Source: Uloborus plumipes | Taxonomy: Eukaryota; Arthropoda; Arachnida; Araneae; Uloboridae | Direction of reading: 5' to 3' | Length of the DNA stretch: 64,000 nt | NCBI GenBank assembly: GCA_038373865.1 | Contig: JAXGGA010001038.1 | Coordinates: 1 to 64,000 of the forward strand | Shown: positions 11,536-22,830 of the stretch, one piece after another | Layout of the letters: each line of letters opens with the position of its first letter | Position numbering within the stretch: position 1 is the stretch's first letter | Translations under genes and position numbers: made by a program | Notes under the pieces: generated by a model | The model's input: only the letters and a program-made list of their open reading frames with translations | Told to the model about the DNA's origin: nothing | Database searches by the model: none

Positions 11536-12563
11536 GTTTTTGTATTAAAAGGTTTATTGCCAACATTGTTGCTTTTCATGGCCAAAATCATTTGCTTCTA
11601 TAGATAAAACACTAGCGAAAAAGAAATTTAGGGGATTTTGTATGTTGCAAAAGATCAGACTACAGTACATAGGCAGCACTTGGCCTTAAGTTTTTCAGCC
11701 GTAGAAAGTAGTTTCTTTAGGATTTGAAAAGCAAATATTGAAGTTTCTTTTACATAAAAACATTAATTACTGATAAATATGCGGCTTCAAACTATTAACT
11801 TTACTTTTACAGTAAAAAAGAAATGCGATACCCATATTTTATAGTACTATTTTAACGAGAATTGTTTTTTTTTTACTAAACACATTTTCATTACTGTTAT
11901 AAACTTAATGACATAAACGCAAGAATACGGCTCATTTCTGAATGTAGTCTGTAACTGAACAATAAAAAAAGAAAAATGTCAAGAACGAAGTGTTAATGCA
12001 ACTTTTAAACATTTCTTTGAACAATTGCAGTTTCGGCATGAAGCAAAATTTTTCCCCATAAACGTAGTAATGCAGAAAGTTTTACTCCATAACGGGAAAT
12101 ATATCTACTTTATTACTTTACTATATTCCCCCCCCCTCCCCCACTCACACGCACACACTTTGCTGTATTGTGCAGTTAAACTTTGTAAGCTTTACAAGAG
12201 GAACATTTTACAGTATTCGCAGTATGCAGACACAACTAATTGTTTAATACTTTTAATTTCCTAATAAACACATAAGACAAATCCAAAGAAGTTGGAAGTT
12301 ATTACCAAATGTATGTTTATTCTTTTGCCAGATTCAAATGTAATCTCTTAATAAATTGGAAATATACGTAGTTGCATTATCGATATTGAGATATTTTGAA
12401 AATTGAGTTAAAGAAATAAATGGAATTAGTAATCTGAAGTGATCAACAAAAGTTGAAAATGAGTATCCAAAAGTAGAAAAAAATTCAGTACAATGAAAAG
12501 TAAAACCTAAAAAAGAGAAATGTTCCTTTTTAGTTATTTGTTTTACTCTAGCAATGCATTTAG

Positions 12564-12820
12564 CAATTGAATCAGTGAGTGCAAAAACAACATCAGTCAC
12601 AAATATTCGAAAATTCGTTTTTTGAGGAAACAAGCTGTGGGAGGCCAGATACGAGTTGAGGTCAAAAATCACGTCAGTCCGGTTCCTAATTCAAAAGATA
12701 CGGGGCCTGTTATTTGAACGTTGACCGTAGAAACAATGCTAGAATTAAGACTTTTTTCTTCTCTCCTGAACAATTTGAAGTTCTTGACTTACGTTGTTTA
12801 TGCACTCACCGATTCAATTG
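12564..12820. mobile_element. 257-bp MITE with an empty site in the other arm
   Basis: Starts CAATTGAATCAGTGAGTGCA and ends TGCACTCACCGATTCAATTG, an inverted repeat of about 20 bp with one mismatch. In the opposite arm the sequence runs directly from the GCATTTAGCGATTGG equivalent to AAAAAAAGTAACGG (complement near 16105-16140), with no insert. This confirms the boundaries and shows the insertion came after the duplication. A 112-codon minus-strand frame at 12334-12672 overlaps the left end but is not shared with the other arm. Confidence 0.75.
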
Positions 12821-12990
12821 TAAAAAAAAAAGTAACGGAGACTAAAACTTTTGCTTGAGATCTGACTTACAATTATAAGATAAAATCATGGTGAAACTCA
12901 TAACTGTGTTCATTTTAAATTATTTGATTTTTAAGCATTTATACCTTTAATAATAGTATAACTTTATGGATACAGCTATTTTTTCTGTCT

Positions 12991-14065
12991 GAAATAATGT
13001 CATGAATTTGTTTTTATTTTTTGTTTTTTTTGAAGTGTTTGTGTTGTATTTGGATAGTGGAGCTATTTCATTTGGGAAATACTAGTGACGATATGTGAGG
13101 TACTAATATAGAGGAGATGAAACTGTAAAGCTTCAGCACTTACATCGTATAAGCAGAACTCAGGACTTTGATTGTAAATCACATGTTTTACTTGAAACTC
13201 AGTAGTATCTATTGTATTTCAACATTAGAGTTAATATCAATCGAAGTAAAAACATGCAGTTCAAATCTGCTCAGTTGCTAGAGTGAAACATTTTACTCAG
13301 CAAAATAAAACTTGTCTTTTCTATCTACACGATCCTGATCCATTGAGTTAAAAACTGGTTTTACTTCAAAATTATTTCACAGCCAGCTGTATTGTCATCA
13401 AAAGAAAATATCTAAACTTTATCGCTTTTATTTGCAATGTGTTTCTTTATTGACATCATGTATTACAGAGTTTCATTTTGAAATCCATTCCAAATCCGTT
13501 AGTATTTTTAGAAAATTTGAAACTTTTGCATTGAGCACTTACTTGGTGCATTTTTTTTCAGTCTTGCTCACTTTAGTGTCACTGTTAGGGTTAATGTTAA
13601 GAAACCATGTGTCAAAATAAAAATAGTCAATAACTGAATAAAACTTGCAGAAACTAATCCTAAATAAATAAAAAAAGTGCATTGGGGAACTTAGTTTTTA
13701 CTTTTATTTTCATAAAATTTAAGTGATAAAACTTAGAATTTTACGATTCAGCATGATCTAGAATTAAGGTTGATTACGAAGCAAGTAGTTTTCCTCTTGA
13801 ACACTTTTAACGTATACCTAAAATAGAATTGAGTGTTTTATGTCAGATACCAGGCCAATTCCGAACTTGTTGTATGCTTTGACAAAGATTTCCCGCAACA
13901 TATCTAGTTTTTAAAAAGGTTCTGAAGCAGTTTAAATTTGTTGTCTTCCGCTATGCGTCGCTACAACAACGCACCGACTATCGCCACAACGGGCCATTCT
14001 GACAAGCTTTCGCCTGTGGCTGCATGTAGTGTAGGTCAATAGCAAAATGGTTTCAGAGCTACTAT
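12991..14065. other. Spacer between inverted arms, no gene
   Basis: AT-rich. The only GC-rich stretch is about 13945-14030, non-coding in all frames, next to the inverted-repeat element at 14066. Confidence 0.5.
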
Positions 14066-15005
14066 GGGCGCGTCTCTGTAAACTTGTAAGTCGTAGTCTG
14101 GACCGAGTATTTTTAAAATGACACAGTGTTAGAAAATATTTATCTCTCTAAGAATAAGTAAAGCATTAGTACTTTGTAGCCCAATAATATTTGGACGGAT
14201 AACAATTTAAGTTTTTTTTTTTCTAGAAATTATCTAAATCTTAAAAACACAGTCCTGGTTGTCCCAATCGTATAGTCTAACACTTAAAGATAATGTTTCA
14301 AAAAACCTATTAACACTCTACATAAATTTGGCAATTAATATCTAAATATAGAATGATGCAACTATACATTTTTTTTTTTGAAATACGGTCTAATTACGTA
14401 TGCCTGAAACTTAATATTTTCATGTAAGTTCTGTCTGGAGTATTTTCAAACAGTCCCCTGACCCAAATTCAAAGTTGCTCTTACTCTTGCAAATCTCTTA
14501 CTCTTGCAAATATTTTTTGGCGTGAAGGTAAACGGAATCAGTGTGAATTTGTCGAAATTTCTGAGGATGGTGTTGAAACGCCACTTTGTTTAGTGTCAGA
14601 GCCATATTTGTGATGAAGGTATGCATCTGGGTCGTCGCGAAAAGTCCTCTGGTAAGTGATTTTATTAATGTTAATTAGTTCAATTATGAAACATACATTA
14701 GATATTATGTCCACGATTTGTGCCTAAATTTATAGGTAGTTTCGAAACTAATTATAATGTAATTATTTTGCAGATATTACGCACCAAAGTGAGAATACAC
14801 AGTCCATTGCCTAGTAATACTAGGCAGGGGACTTACCCCCTACCATGATTTATCAGAAAAGCTTCAATTGCTCCAACTTGAATCGAACTAAAGAAATAGA
14901 TTCATTTGCTAAACAATAGTATTATAATTATACAAAATTTCAAAAATACACAGCCGGACAGATTTTGTATTTGAAAAAAAATGACGAATTTACAGAGAAT
15001 CGCCC
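14066..15005. mobile_element. GGGCG-ended TIR element, 940 bp, copy 1
   Basis: The left end reads GGGCGCGTCTCTGTAAACTT and the right end TTTACAGAGAATCGCCC, an inverted pair. A second inverted pair lies just inside: AGTCTGGACCGAGTATTTTT on the left and AAAATACACAGCCGGACAG on the right. The first ~540 bp reappear in inverted orientation at 21906-22425 inside the copia element. Non-coding; the superfamily is uncertain. Confidence 0.65.
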
Positions 15006-15944
15006 TTATAACAAACTTCATAAAAATAAATTTTTTCATGTATTTTTTGCAAAATCCTTACTTTGCCTTAGTCAAACGAAAAAACACTTATAAACTATTA
15101 AGAATATACTGTCAATCAACGGTAATTTAGGAATGAAATGGAATTTAGAGCAGAAAGTTAGCATAGCACATAAAATATATGAAAGCAATTTTTAAACTAA
15201 AAGATTTTAAAATAGTTATAATAATAGAGCAGAAGTGGGAGTTTAAAATTATTTGTAAACAAACGTTTGAAGCATTAAGAGTAAAATAAAGTTTAAGAAT
15301 ACATTAATGGACTTGAGCGATAATATATACTTTATTTTGACTTTGGGAAACTTGGAAGTCCTCAAGAAATAGTAATACTCTCCTTTGTGTTATTTGAACA
15401 GCCAAAGGAAAAAATTATTGCTAAAATAAAACTCCCCGCTTTCCTTTATCAGGTCAATTTATATTAGATATGAACCTAGGTAAAAAGGTTTGAGTGCATA
15501 GTTCCGATTACAAAAGGAGTCTAAATTTACTTGTTTGGCTACAGAACTGCAACAGCATTTTCTTTTTAACTATAAGCATTGGCACAGTAATTGACATTCC
15601 AACACATTTGGCGTCTCTTTTCAATACAATGTAAGATAGCAGGGAGATTTATTTTATATTTTGAATGTATTCAGCTCATTCATACTGCAAGCAATAGTAA
15701 GAAATAATCAGAAATTAGTTTTTTTCAATGGAAAATTATTGCATTTCTGGGCTAAACTAAAAACTTTGAGAACTCGTTGCAGCTAAACTAGGAACAATGC
15801 AGTTAAAACGCGAGACTTTGGTACATATCTAGTACGAATCGACCAAAATTCAGAATTTTTTTCAAATCCATGACCCTTGAGATTATGCCGTCTTCACCAT
15901 TCTGATTTCAGTCTCCAGAATTACAAAGTATTATTAAGTCAGCG
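15006..15944. other. AT-rich spacer
   Basis: No recognisable coding, RNA or transposon feature. It lies between the GGGCG-ended element and the distal end of the right arm. Confidence 0.5.
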
Positions 15945-16677
15945 AGAAAGAGCAACTGTATCCATAAAGTCGTTCTATTATTAAAGGTATAGCAGCTTAA
16001 AAATCAAACAATTTTAAATGAACATAATATGGGTCTCAGCATGATTTTATTTTATAATAATAAGTCAGATCACTTTACCATGTCGCTCTCACAGGGAAAG
16101 TTTTTGTCTCCGTTACTTTTTTTCCAATCGCTAAATGCATTGCTAGCAGAAAAACAAAAACAAAAAAAAAGAACATTTATTTTCAACATTCTGTTCATCA
16201 GTTTTGATTGCCAATGCCATTTATTTCTTTAGCTCAATTTTCCCAATTATCTCAGAATAGAAAATCCAACTATGTATATTTCCAATTTATTAAGAGATTA
16301 CATTTGAACCTATTAAAAGAATAAACATAAATTCGGTAATAATTTTCAGCTTTTTTGTTTTTTTCTAAGGAAATTAAAAATATTAAACTATTAGTTGCCT
16401 GCATAGTGCGAATACTGTAAAGTAGTCCACTTCTAATGCTACAAATTTTAACTGCTCAGTAAGGCAAAGTGTGTGTCGGGGGGGGGGGGACAGATAGTAA
16501 AGTAACAAAGTAGATATATTTCCTATTATGGAATGCTTTTATGGGGGAAAAAGTTTTGCTTCATGCCGAAACTGCAATTGTTCTAAGAAATTTTTAAAAG
16601 TTGTATTAACACTTCGTTCTAAACATTTTTATTTTTTTATTTTTTAATTACAGACTACATTTAGAAATGAACAGTCT
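15945..16677 (-). repeat. Right arm of inverted duplication, part 1
   Basis: This is the reverse complement of about 11925-12990. Examples are CTTCATGCCGAAACTGCAAT (16560) and TATTAAGAGATTACATTTGA (16285). It stops at the copia insertion site, where the last five bases before the LTR are AGTCT (16673-16677). A G-run of about 12 bp at 16478-16489 corresponds to the C-rich stretch at about 12127-12142. Confidence 0.8.
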
Positions 16678-16859
16678 TGAGAGGATTTGAACTGAAACGA
16701 AACGTGTCATCTAGCTTTCGCTCACGTAAGTTTGTCTTGGTGGCGTTAATGTTTCTTTTAGTTATATAATGGACTCAAGATTTGATTCTGGGTGAGATTT
16801 GATAACCGGCTTAAGTTAAGCCTATTGTATTAGCTCCGACAGCTCCCTTTTTATTTTAA
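16678..16859 (+). repeat. 5' LTR, first part (clean copy)
   Basis: Aligns with the 3' LTR from TGAGAG through TTTTATTTTAAT; shared landmarks are AACGTGTCATCTAG, ACTCAAGATTTGATTCTGGG and AGTTATATAAT. It is cut off where the element at 16860 begins. Confidence 0.8.
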
Positions 16860-18176
16860 TACTAGCTGCGTGGCCCGGCGTTGCACGGGCTTTAATAGAA
16901 AGAAGGCAGTTTGAGAAAACTACTCGTCGCCAAGGTGGCTCGCCTTTAAAGTAGCGAGGAAAGTTTCAACAAACTACTCGCCGCCAAGGCGGCTCGCCTT
17001 TAAAGTGTCCAGGAAGGTTTCAAAATAGACTCATTTGAAGCCAACGTATATATGTGCTACATAAGGAAAAAAAAGTTAAAAGAATAATTAAACACTACCC
17101 AATATAAAAATACTATGCAATTAAATTATGTGTTTAGTACCAATGATAAAAAGTAGTAAAAACGTTACAAAAATATAACGAATCATATTATTTACTTTGA
17201 TTAGTAACTATCTTAAATCATTAAAAAAAAAGAAGGTTTGACTCATTTAAAACCTATTTACCTACTTATTACATAAGAAAAAAAAGTCAAAAGAATAAGA
17301 AAACAATAGCAGTACGAAACAAAAACTATTGAAACTATTTTGAAAGTTAAAAGACACGTTTGTTGTCAAATATCAAATTGCTACATTATGTCACAGTTAA
17401 ATATTAAAGGCTAAAATCTTTGAAATTGTACCGAACTGAAAGGAATTATTTGCCTTGTTATAATCATCATAGGATGGCCTAGAAACGCCATAAAATAAAA
17501 TGCTTTTAATAAACGAAATGAAGAAAAGGACACCAACAATGAATTTAAAAGATATCGCCATAGCAACGCAATAAAACGTTAATAATTTGATCAGAAAAGA
17601 GGTTTTCGAACTCAAAGTTCAAACGCTTGTAACTTTTTTTCTAGTGGAGATAAAAGCTTGGTTCTTCGACTGTAAGTCGAATTAATTCTGGGGTTAAAAA
17701 TATCGCTCTATCCAATGGCGTAAAAATAAAAACTGTGGAATAATTAGTTTATTTTTTAATGATGGTTTTAATGAACCAAGTATTGCAAGAAATCGGGTGA
17801 AGCCTTGCAAAAGGCAAGTTTAAAAATTGAATAACTCGTGCTGTGTTTAAGTTAAAGAATCGGAACAAACTGCATAGGACGGACAAAATTTTTCTGCTTC
17901 CAACGATATATAACATTAATATGTGAAAGTAATTTTTAACCCCAGTATTCGGCGATTTACGTGAAAATTTGCCTTGAATTCGAATAAAAAACGAATCGCT
18001 AATCGAATCTTTTCAAACTATAGCCTAAAGTCTTTCTGGATAAATGGACTATTCAATAAAAAAAGAATTTTTCAAATCGAACCAGTAGTTCCTGAGATTA
18101 GCGCGTTCAAACAAACAAACAAACAAACAAACAAACAAACAAACAAACTCTACAGCTTTATATATTAGTAAAGATG
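16860..18176 (+). mobile_element. Interspersed element (CCCGGCGTTGCACGGG head), forward, in the LTR
   Basis: Starts ACTAGCTGCGTGGCCCGG and carries GCCAAGG(T/C)GGCTCGCCTTTAA modules at about 16930 and 16985. It ends with a (CAAA)n tract, CTACAGCTTTATATATTAG and TAAAGAT. Head and tail style match the element at 56287 and the reversed copy at 18312-19310. No open frame with a known domain was seen; a minus-strand 72-codon frame at 17397-17615 is unsupported. Confidence 0.65.
18108..18147 (+). repeat. (CAAA)n microsatellite
   Basis: About ten CAAA units near the 3' end of the interspersed element, giving the artefactual TNKQTNKQ peptide in one frame. Confidence 0.9.
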
Positions 18177-18178
18177 TA

Positions 18179-20446
18179 GGGTCACCCGGGGCAATTCCTG
18201 GTCAGCAAGTTTCTGGGGTAATTCCTGGTCACAGTCCTTTTTATGTCTTAATAATCCTTCAGCAAAATGAAAAAAATCACAGAGGTACTCTGAACTATCT
18301 TCATTGCAATTCATCTACTTATATTAAAAACTGAGTATCTTTCTAACTATCTTTCTATCTTTCTTTCTATCTTTCTATGTCACGCTTATTTCTCCTGAAC
18401 GCCAATGAACTGAAAGTCGAACCAGGTACCGATAGATAGGTAATTTTTCAGGCTTCATTAGTTTCAATCTATATGATTATACGATTTTAATTAGCGAAGA
18501 TATCAATTAATAAGTAGTCAAGTTTAAAGCGATTAAGCCTAATAAATGATTAAACTTCCAAGACATTTTTTCTTACCGTTGCCATTTTGAATTAAAACGT
18601 TAACTAAATTATTGAACTATTTAAAATTCCAAGATATTTATTTCTTTCCGTTGCGATTTTGAATTAAAACGTTAATTAAGTTGAACTTTTTAAAATGAAA
18701 GAGTGTTATTTTTTTCATTGTCATTTTGAATACGTGTTATAACAAAGTTCTAACAATTGTTTTTATTCTAATTATTAATGACATATTTTTTCTCAGGTAC
18801 CATTTTGAAAATGTGTTTTTAAATAAAATTGCAATTGCTGTTTTTAGAAGGGACTTTTTCTGGCTTCGATCCAAATATTAAAAGAACTTTTTCGTTTAGA
18901 ATTTTGCAATTAATTTTACCGGAAGAAAGCGGTTTGGAAATAATTGTTTTTGGAAAGGAATTTTATTTGTAATTTAGGGAGAGTGCTAAGTATGCGCTAC
19001 TTGACATCGTCTTTATTTTTGAGGAAGCATGTGCAAATAATTCGATTGATTCTTTGATGCAGGAAAGCTTTTTAGCGAGCCGCTTTAGCGGGGAGTAGTT
19101 TATTAAACTTTTCCTTGGTACTTTAAAGGCGAGCCGCCTTGGCGGCGAGTAGTGAATTGAAACTTTCCTCGCTACTGTAAAGGCGAGCCGCCTTGACGGC
19201 GAGTAAACTGTTTAAACTTTCCTCATTTCTTTAAAGGCGAGCCGCCTTGGTGGCGAGTAGTTTTCTCAAACTGCCTTCACTACATTACAGCCCGTGCAAC
19301 GCAGCTAGTTACTTAATTATGAGTTGACTGTGTATTTAGTTTGAAAAAAAAATCTTTTTAAAATCGCTTGTTAAATTTCGTAAAACAAGATTGGCCTTAG
19401 TTTTGATACATTTGTACAAAGATCGTGATCAAACTCAAACTTCTGAATATTTTTCTTTTTCTTTTTTTGGTTGAATTAGGTACCATGTCAGTTACTGAAA
19501 AATAGTTTTGGATTTACCATTATTGTTTTGAATAATTTGCAGGAAGGCTCCAAATAATGCCCCTGGTTACTGGGGTAATTCTTGGTCAGTGGGGTAATTC
19601 CTGGTCAGTCTTTTTTTTAATATTTATGAATTATTATTTCGCTAATTATTGACATATGTCATTGATTTAAACTATATGTAACTCTGTGAGCCTTAACTGC
19701 AAAGTTAACTGTAACCACAATGTAACATTCTTATCTGTTAATGATAAGTATACAATATACTGAATTTTTCTTTGTTAAATTTCATCCAATTATTTTATAA
19801 GTTTTAATAATTATTCTTAATTATACTAAGAAAAATGCTTAACTGTAACTGCATTGTACTATTCACTTAACTGTTCACCTTAACATGTTCATATCAGACA
19901 GAAGCATGTGCTCAGTGTGTAAGGTGCATGTGCACCATATTTTTTATGGACCTATTTATTTGGTAGGTGAAGATTCATTCACAACAGATATAAAAGCTGT
20001 AGCTATTGCATACAAAGTGTACAAAAAGTATTTTGGCTAAGTTTTATTAAGTAAAGCTATTATGTTGAAAAAAATTGCATTCTTCCTTAAAAAAAACTAA
20101 ATACAGTGTTTGATTAACTATATATATATAAATAAATTCTTTATCTAATTAGTTTAATAACTTGAATTAATAATGTGCTTACAAACTGTATGCATTTTCA
20201 TCAATCATGTGAGTGACCAATAATTGCCCCGTAAGTGGCCAGGAATTACCCCATCTCTGGGGTAATTCCTGGTCACTAATTAACGACAATTACTCAAGTT
20301 CATTATGTATTGTTGATAGCATGAATATTTTATTCGATGGTCATCCCAATGTACTTCCTCCATACCAAAATTTGTAACTCTAACTTAGATTGATTTTGTG
20401 ATAATTGGATGTTAATGCTTTTTGACCAGGAATTACCCAGTGACCC
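18179..20446. mobile_element. TA-flanked TIR element with AATTCCTGGTCA repeats, copy 1
   Basis: Begins GGGTCACCCGGGGCAATTCC and ends GGAATTACCCAGTGACCC, flanked by TA on both sides (18177-18178 and 20447-20448), as in Tc1/mariner-type elements. Sub-terminal copies of the GGGGTAATTCCTGGTCA motif lie near 18215, 19575, 19600, 20240 and 20262. An unrelated interspersed element (18312-19310) lies inside it. Its right 430 bp recur inverted at 21515-21905. No transposase was seen. Confidence 0.7.
18312..19310 (-). mobile_element. Interspersed element (CCCGTGCAACGCAG head), reverse, nested
   Basis: Read on the minus strand, the head is at 19310 (AACTAGCTGCGTTGCACGGG), followed by three to four GGCGAGCCGCC-type modules, and the tail ACTCAGTTTTTAATATAAGT is at about 18335-18312. 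Same family as 56287-56857, which shares the GGCGTTCAGGAGAAA and ACTCAGTTTTTAATAT tail. A CTTTCTAT-type simple repeat lies at about 18340-18380. Confidence 0.65.
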
Positions 20447-20448
20447 TA

Positions 20449-20589
20449 ATGACTCAAGATTGATCGGTGAATTGATACGCTAAGTTAGCCTATGTATTAG
20501 CTCGACAGCTCCTTTTATTTTAATGTATATAACAAATTAAACGATTTTTACTATACGTCTCTTGCTCATGCACCCTCCGCAAACTACCA
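20449..20589 (+). repeat. 5' LTR, second overlapping part (noisy copy)
   Basis: Starts ATGACTCAAGATTG and ends CCGCAAACTACCA. About 100 bp of it duplicates the LTR segment already present at 16765-16859, but with single bases missing from runs: TTAAGCC becomes TTAGCC, ATTGT becomes ATGT, CTCCGA becomes CTCGA. The rest supplies the LTR 3' end, matching 26100-26172. Confidence 0.75.
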
Positions 20590-20639
20590 GAGAACATGGG
20601 CCTATGCCACGCAATTAGTTATTTCGAGCAGAGACGAAA

Positions 20640-21514
20640 GTAAAATTACTGTAATGAAAATAGTCGACATTTCGAATTCCTTTGGACTGTTGTTTTATCA
20701 ATAAAAAAGATCGCCGAGTTCAATGGAGGCGTAGAAGACGTCCGGGTAAATGTTGGAAAATTCGTCGGGCTAAACTACAGACGCTGGGCAGCCAAGATGC
20801 GAGCGGCATTCATAGGACTTGGAAGCTATCAAATCGTCACCGGAGATTCAGTGAAACCATATGAAAAGACTGCAGACCAGAAGGAAGCGGCAAAATTTTA
20901 TCGGCTGGACGAAAAGGCGTATTCCTTGTTATATATAGCTATCTGGACGAACATTATCAAGAACTCATCGACGATATGGTAAATTTAAGTGAGGCATGGA
21001 AACTTCTCAAAAACAATTTCGACATGCAATCCCGCGCAAGACTGGTGAGAAATTTCGACAAAATTTTTCGTATTACATTTGATACAGAATCTGAAAACAT
21101 TAGAATGTTTATTAGGAGGGTAAAGTAATCTGCTACTCGTTGTAATGAAAGTAATCATCAGATAGATGGTTTATACATGTGTTTTCAATTGATAAGGGAC
21201 TTGCCAGATAAATTCAACAGAATTGTTCAAAAATTGTATACTGTTGATGATAAAGATTTTACTGTTGAAAAAATCTCCGAAGCTTCACTACTAGAAAATA
21301 GTAGGTTAAATTTATTTGATTATGATAAGAGCAAAAAGGGAAAACTCTGTATTTGTAACAAAATATGAGAATTGTAAAAATAATGCGCAAAAGTTTAATT
21401 TCGATAAAATAACTTAAAGCAGATAATGTCTGTAAAATAGTCATGTCATGAGTGTGGTCTTTATGGACATTTAAGGCGTAATTGTTTTAAACTAAATGTA
21501 AAAATAAATGGAAT
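20640..21514 (+). pseudogene. copia gag, frameshifted
   Basis: Pieces in different frames line up as a copia-type Gag. These include AKMRAAFIGLGSYQIVTGD, then EKTADQKEAAKFYRLDEKAY, then SEAWKLLKNNFDMQSRARLV, then DLPDKFNRIVQKLY and DFTVEKISEASLLE. The spacing and content fit the Gag polypeptide of copia elements, which builds the virus-like particle in the cytoplasm. At least four frame changes occur in under 900 bp. The last ~70 bp begin the zinc-knuckle region (CHECGLYGHLRRNCF), which is repeated after the nested insertion at 22455. Frame breaks here coincide with shortened homopolymers, so sequencing error is as likely as decay. Confidence 0.7.
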
Positions 21515-21905
21515 AGGTCACCTGGGTAATTCTGTCAAAAGCATTACATCAATTATCACAAAATCAATCTAAGTTAGAGTTACAATTTTGGTATGGAGGA
21601 AGTACATTGGATGACCATCGAATAAATATTCATGCTATCACAATACATAATGACTTGAATAATTGTCGTTAATTAGTGACCAGGAATTACCCAGAGATGG
21701 GTAATTCCTGCCACTTACGGGCAATTATTGGTCACTCACATGATTGATGCAAATACATACAGTTTGTAAGCACATTATTAATACAAGTTATTAAACTAAT
21801 TAGATAAAGAATTTATTTATATATATATAGTTAATTAAACACTGTATTTAGTTTTTTCTCAAGGACACGATGCAATTTTTTCAACATAATATCTTTACTT
21901 AATAA
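21515..21905. mobile_element. Inverted partial copy of the TA-flanked TIR element
   Basis: This is the reverse complement of about 20040-20446, starting at the element terminus. It follows the sister copy closely, and almost every difference is a lost base in a run (for example TTCCTGG to TTCTG, GGGG to GGG three times, AAAAA to AAAA). It interrupts gag just after GGAATA and ends where the next element begins. Confidence 0.75.
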
Positions 21906-22425
21906 AACGTTGCATTTCAACACCGTTCACGGCGATTTCGTCAAATTCACACTGATTACTTTAAACTTCATGCCAAAAAGAATTTGCAAAAGTTATAGAT
22001 TTTTCGTATTACAGCTTTGAATTTGTTGCAGGGGACTGTTCGAAAAAACTCTGGACAGAATTTACATGACAATTTTAAGTTTTAGAAATACGTAATTATA
22101 CTTTATTTCATAAGAAAAATATAGCTTCATTATTCTATTTTTAGATATTAATTGCCAAATTTATGTGGTGTTAATAGGTTTATTTGAAATACTATCTTTA
22201 ACAGTTAGACTATGGGATTGCGGACAGTACCAGGGGACTGTGTTTTTGGTGCTTAGCATAATTTCTAGAAAAAAAAATTCAAACTGTTATCGACTGCCAA
22301 ATACAATTGCACCACAAAGTATTAATGCTTTTCTTGTATTAATAGTGATAATTACTTAATTACACTTTATTATTTTTAAAATACTTGGTCCGGACAGTCA
22401 ATTACCAGTTTACAGAGAATCGCCC
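21906..22425. mobile_element. GGGCG-ended TIR element, partial inverted copy
   Basis: Inverted relative to 14066-14640. It ends GTTTACAGAGAATCGCCC at 22425, and shares ATATTAATTGCCAAATTTAT and ACTTGGTCCGGACAG with the complement of the other copy. The other terminus is missing, so the copy is truncated. Confidence 0.65.
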
Positions 22426-22436
22426 TTAAAACAAGA

Positions 22437-22830
22437 TAATAATGTAAAAATAGGTCCATGTCATGAGTGTGGTCTTTATGGACATTTAAAGCGTAATTGT
22501 TTTAAACTAAAATGTAAAAATAAATGGAATAAAAATTCGAAGTGAAATTCGAAAGGTTGTTTTACTGAATCTAACGTAAATCTTAATCTAATGTCAAATG
22601 TACTTTACAATTCCAATTATGATTGTAATGTAGGATTTGTAAAAAAAATATTAATAGTAACTTTATTTACCATTCTGGTGCGACAAATCATTTTGTTAAT
22701 GATAAGATTCATTTAAAAAACTTTCGTGAAATAAAAGAACAAATATGTCTGCTGCTACTAGAAATTCTCATACACCTATTAAAGGCGTTGGTACGTTAAA
22801 ATTTCTTGTAAAATGTTGATGGGGAATTTG
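22437..22830 (+). pseudogene. copia zinc knuckle and protease remnant
   Basis: PCHECGLYGHLKRNCFKLKC is a CCHC zinc knuckle (C-x2-C-x4-H-x4-C), which binds element RNA. About 60 codons downstream, YHSGATNHFVNDKIHLKNF corresponds to the retropepsin active-site region, where copia proteins usually have DSGA; here the position before SGA is H, so the catalytic aspartate is missing. Stops and frame changes separate the two. The protease would cleave the Gag-Pol polyprotein. Confidence 0.7.

Larger units (their letters stand above)
10371..12990 (+). repeat. Left arm of a large inverted duplication
   Basis: Begins CACTGCAAAAAAATCCCG. Its reverse complement is found at 27320-26173 and continues at 16672-15945, the two halves being separated by the copia insertion. 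Paired landmarks: ATGCGATACCCATATTTTAT (11823) against its complement near 26253; CAGTTTCGGCATGAAGCAAA (12029) against its complement near 16554; TCAAATGTAATCTCTTAATA (12335) against its complement near 16290; ATACCTTTAATAATAGT (12940) against 15980. Similarity fades beyond about 12990. The arm carries its own private changes: a 203-bp tandem repeat (10930-11535) and a MITE (12564-12820). No domain is recognised. Confidence 0.8.

Noticed and set aside
10970..11603. Cluster of overlapping 65-92-codon frames on both strands
   Set aside because: They are created by the 203-bp tandem repeat; proline/glycine runs come from C- and G-runs.
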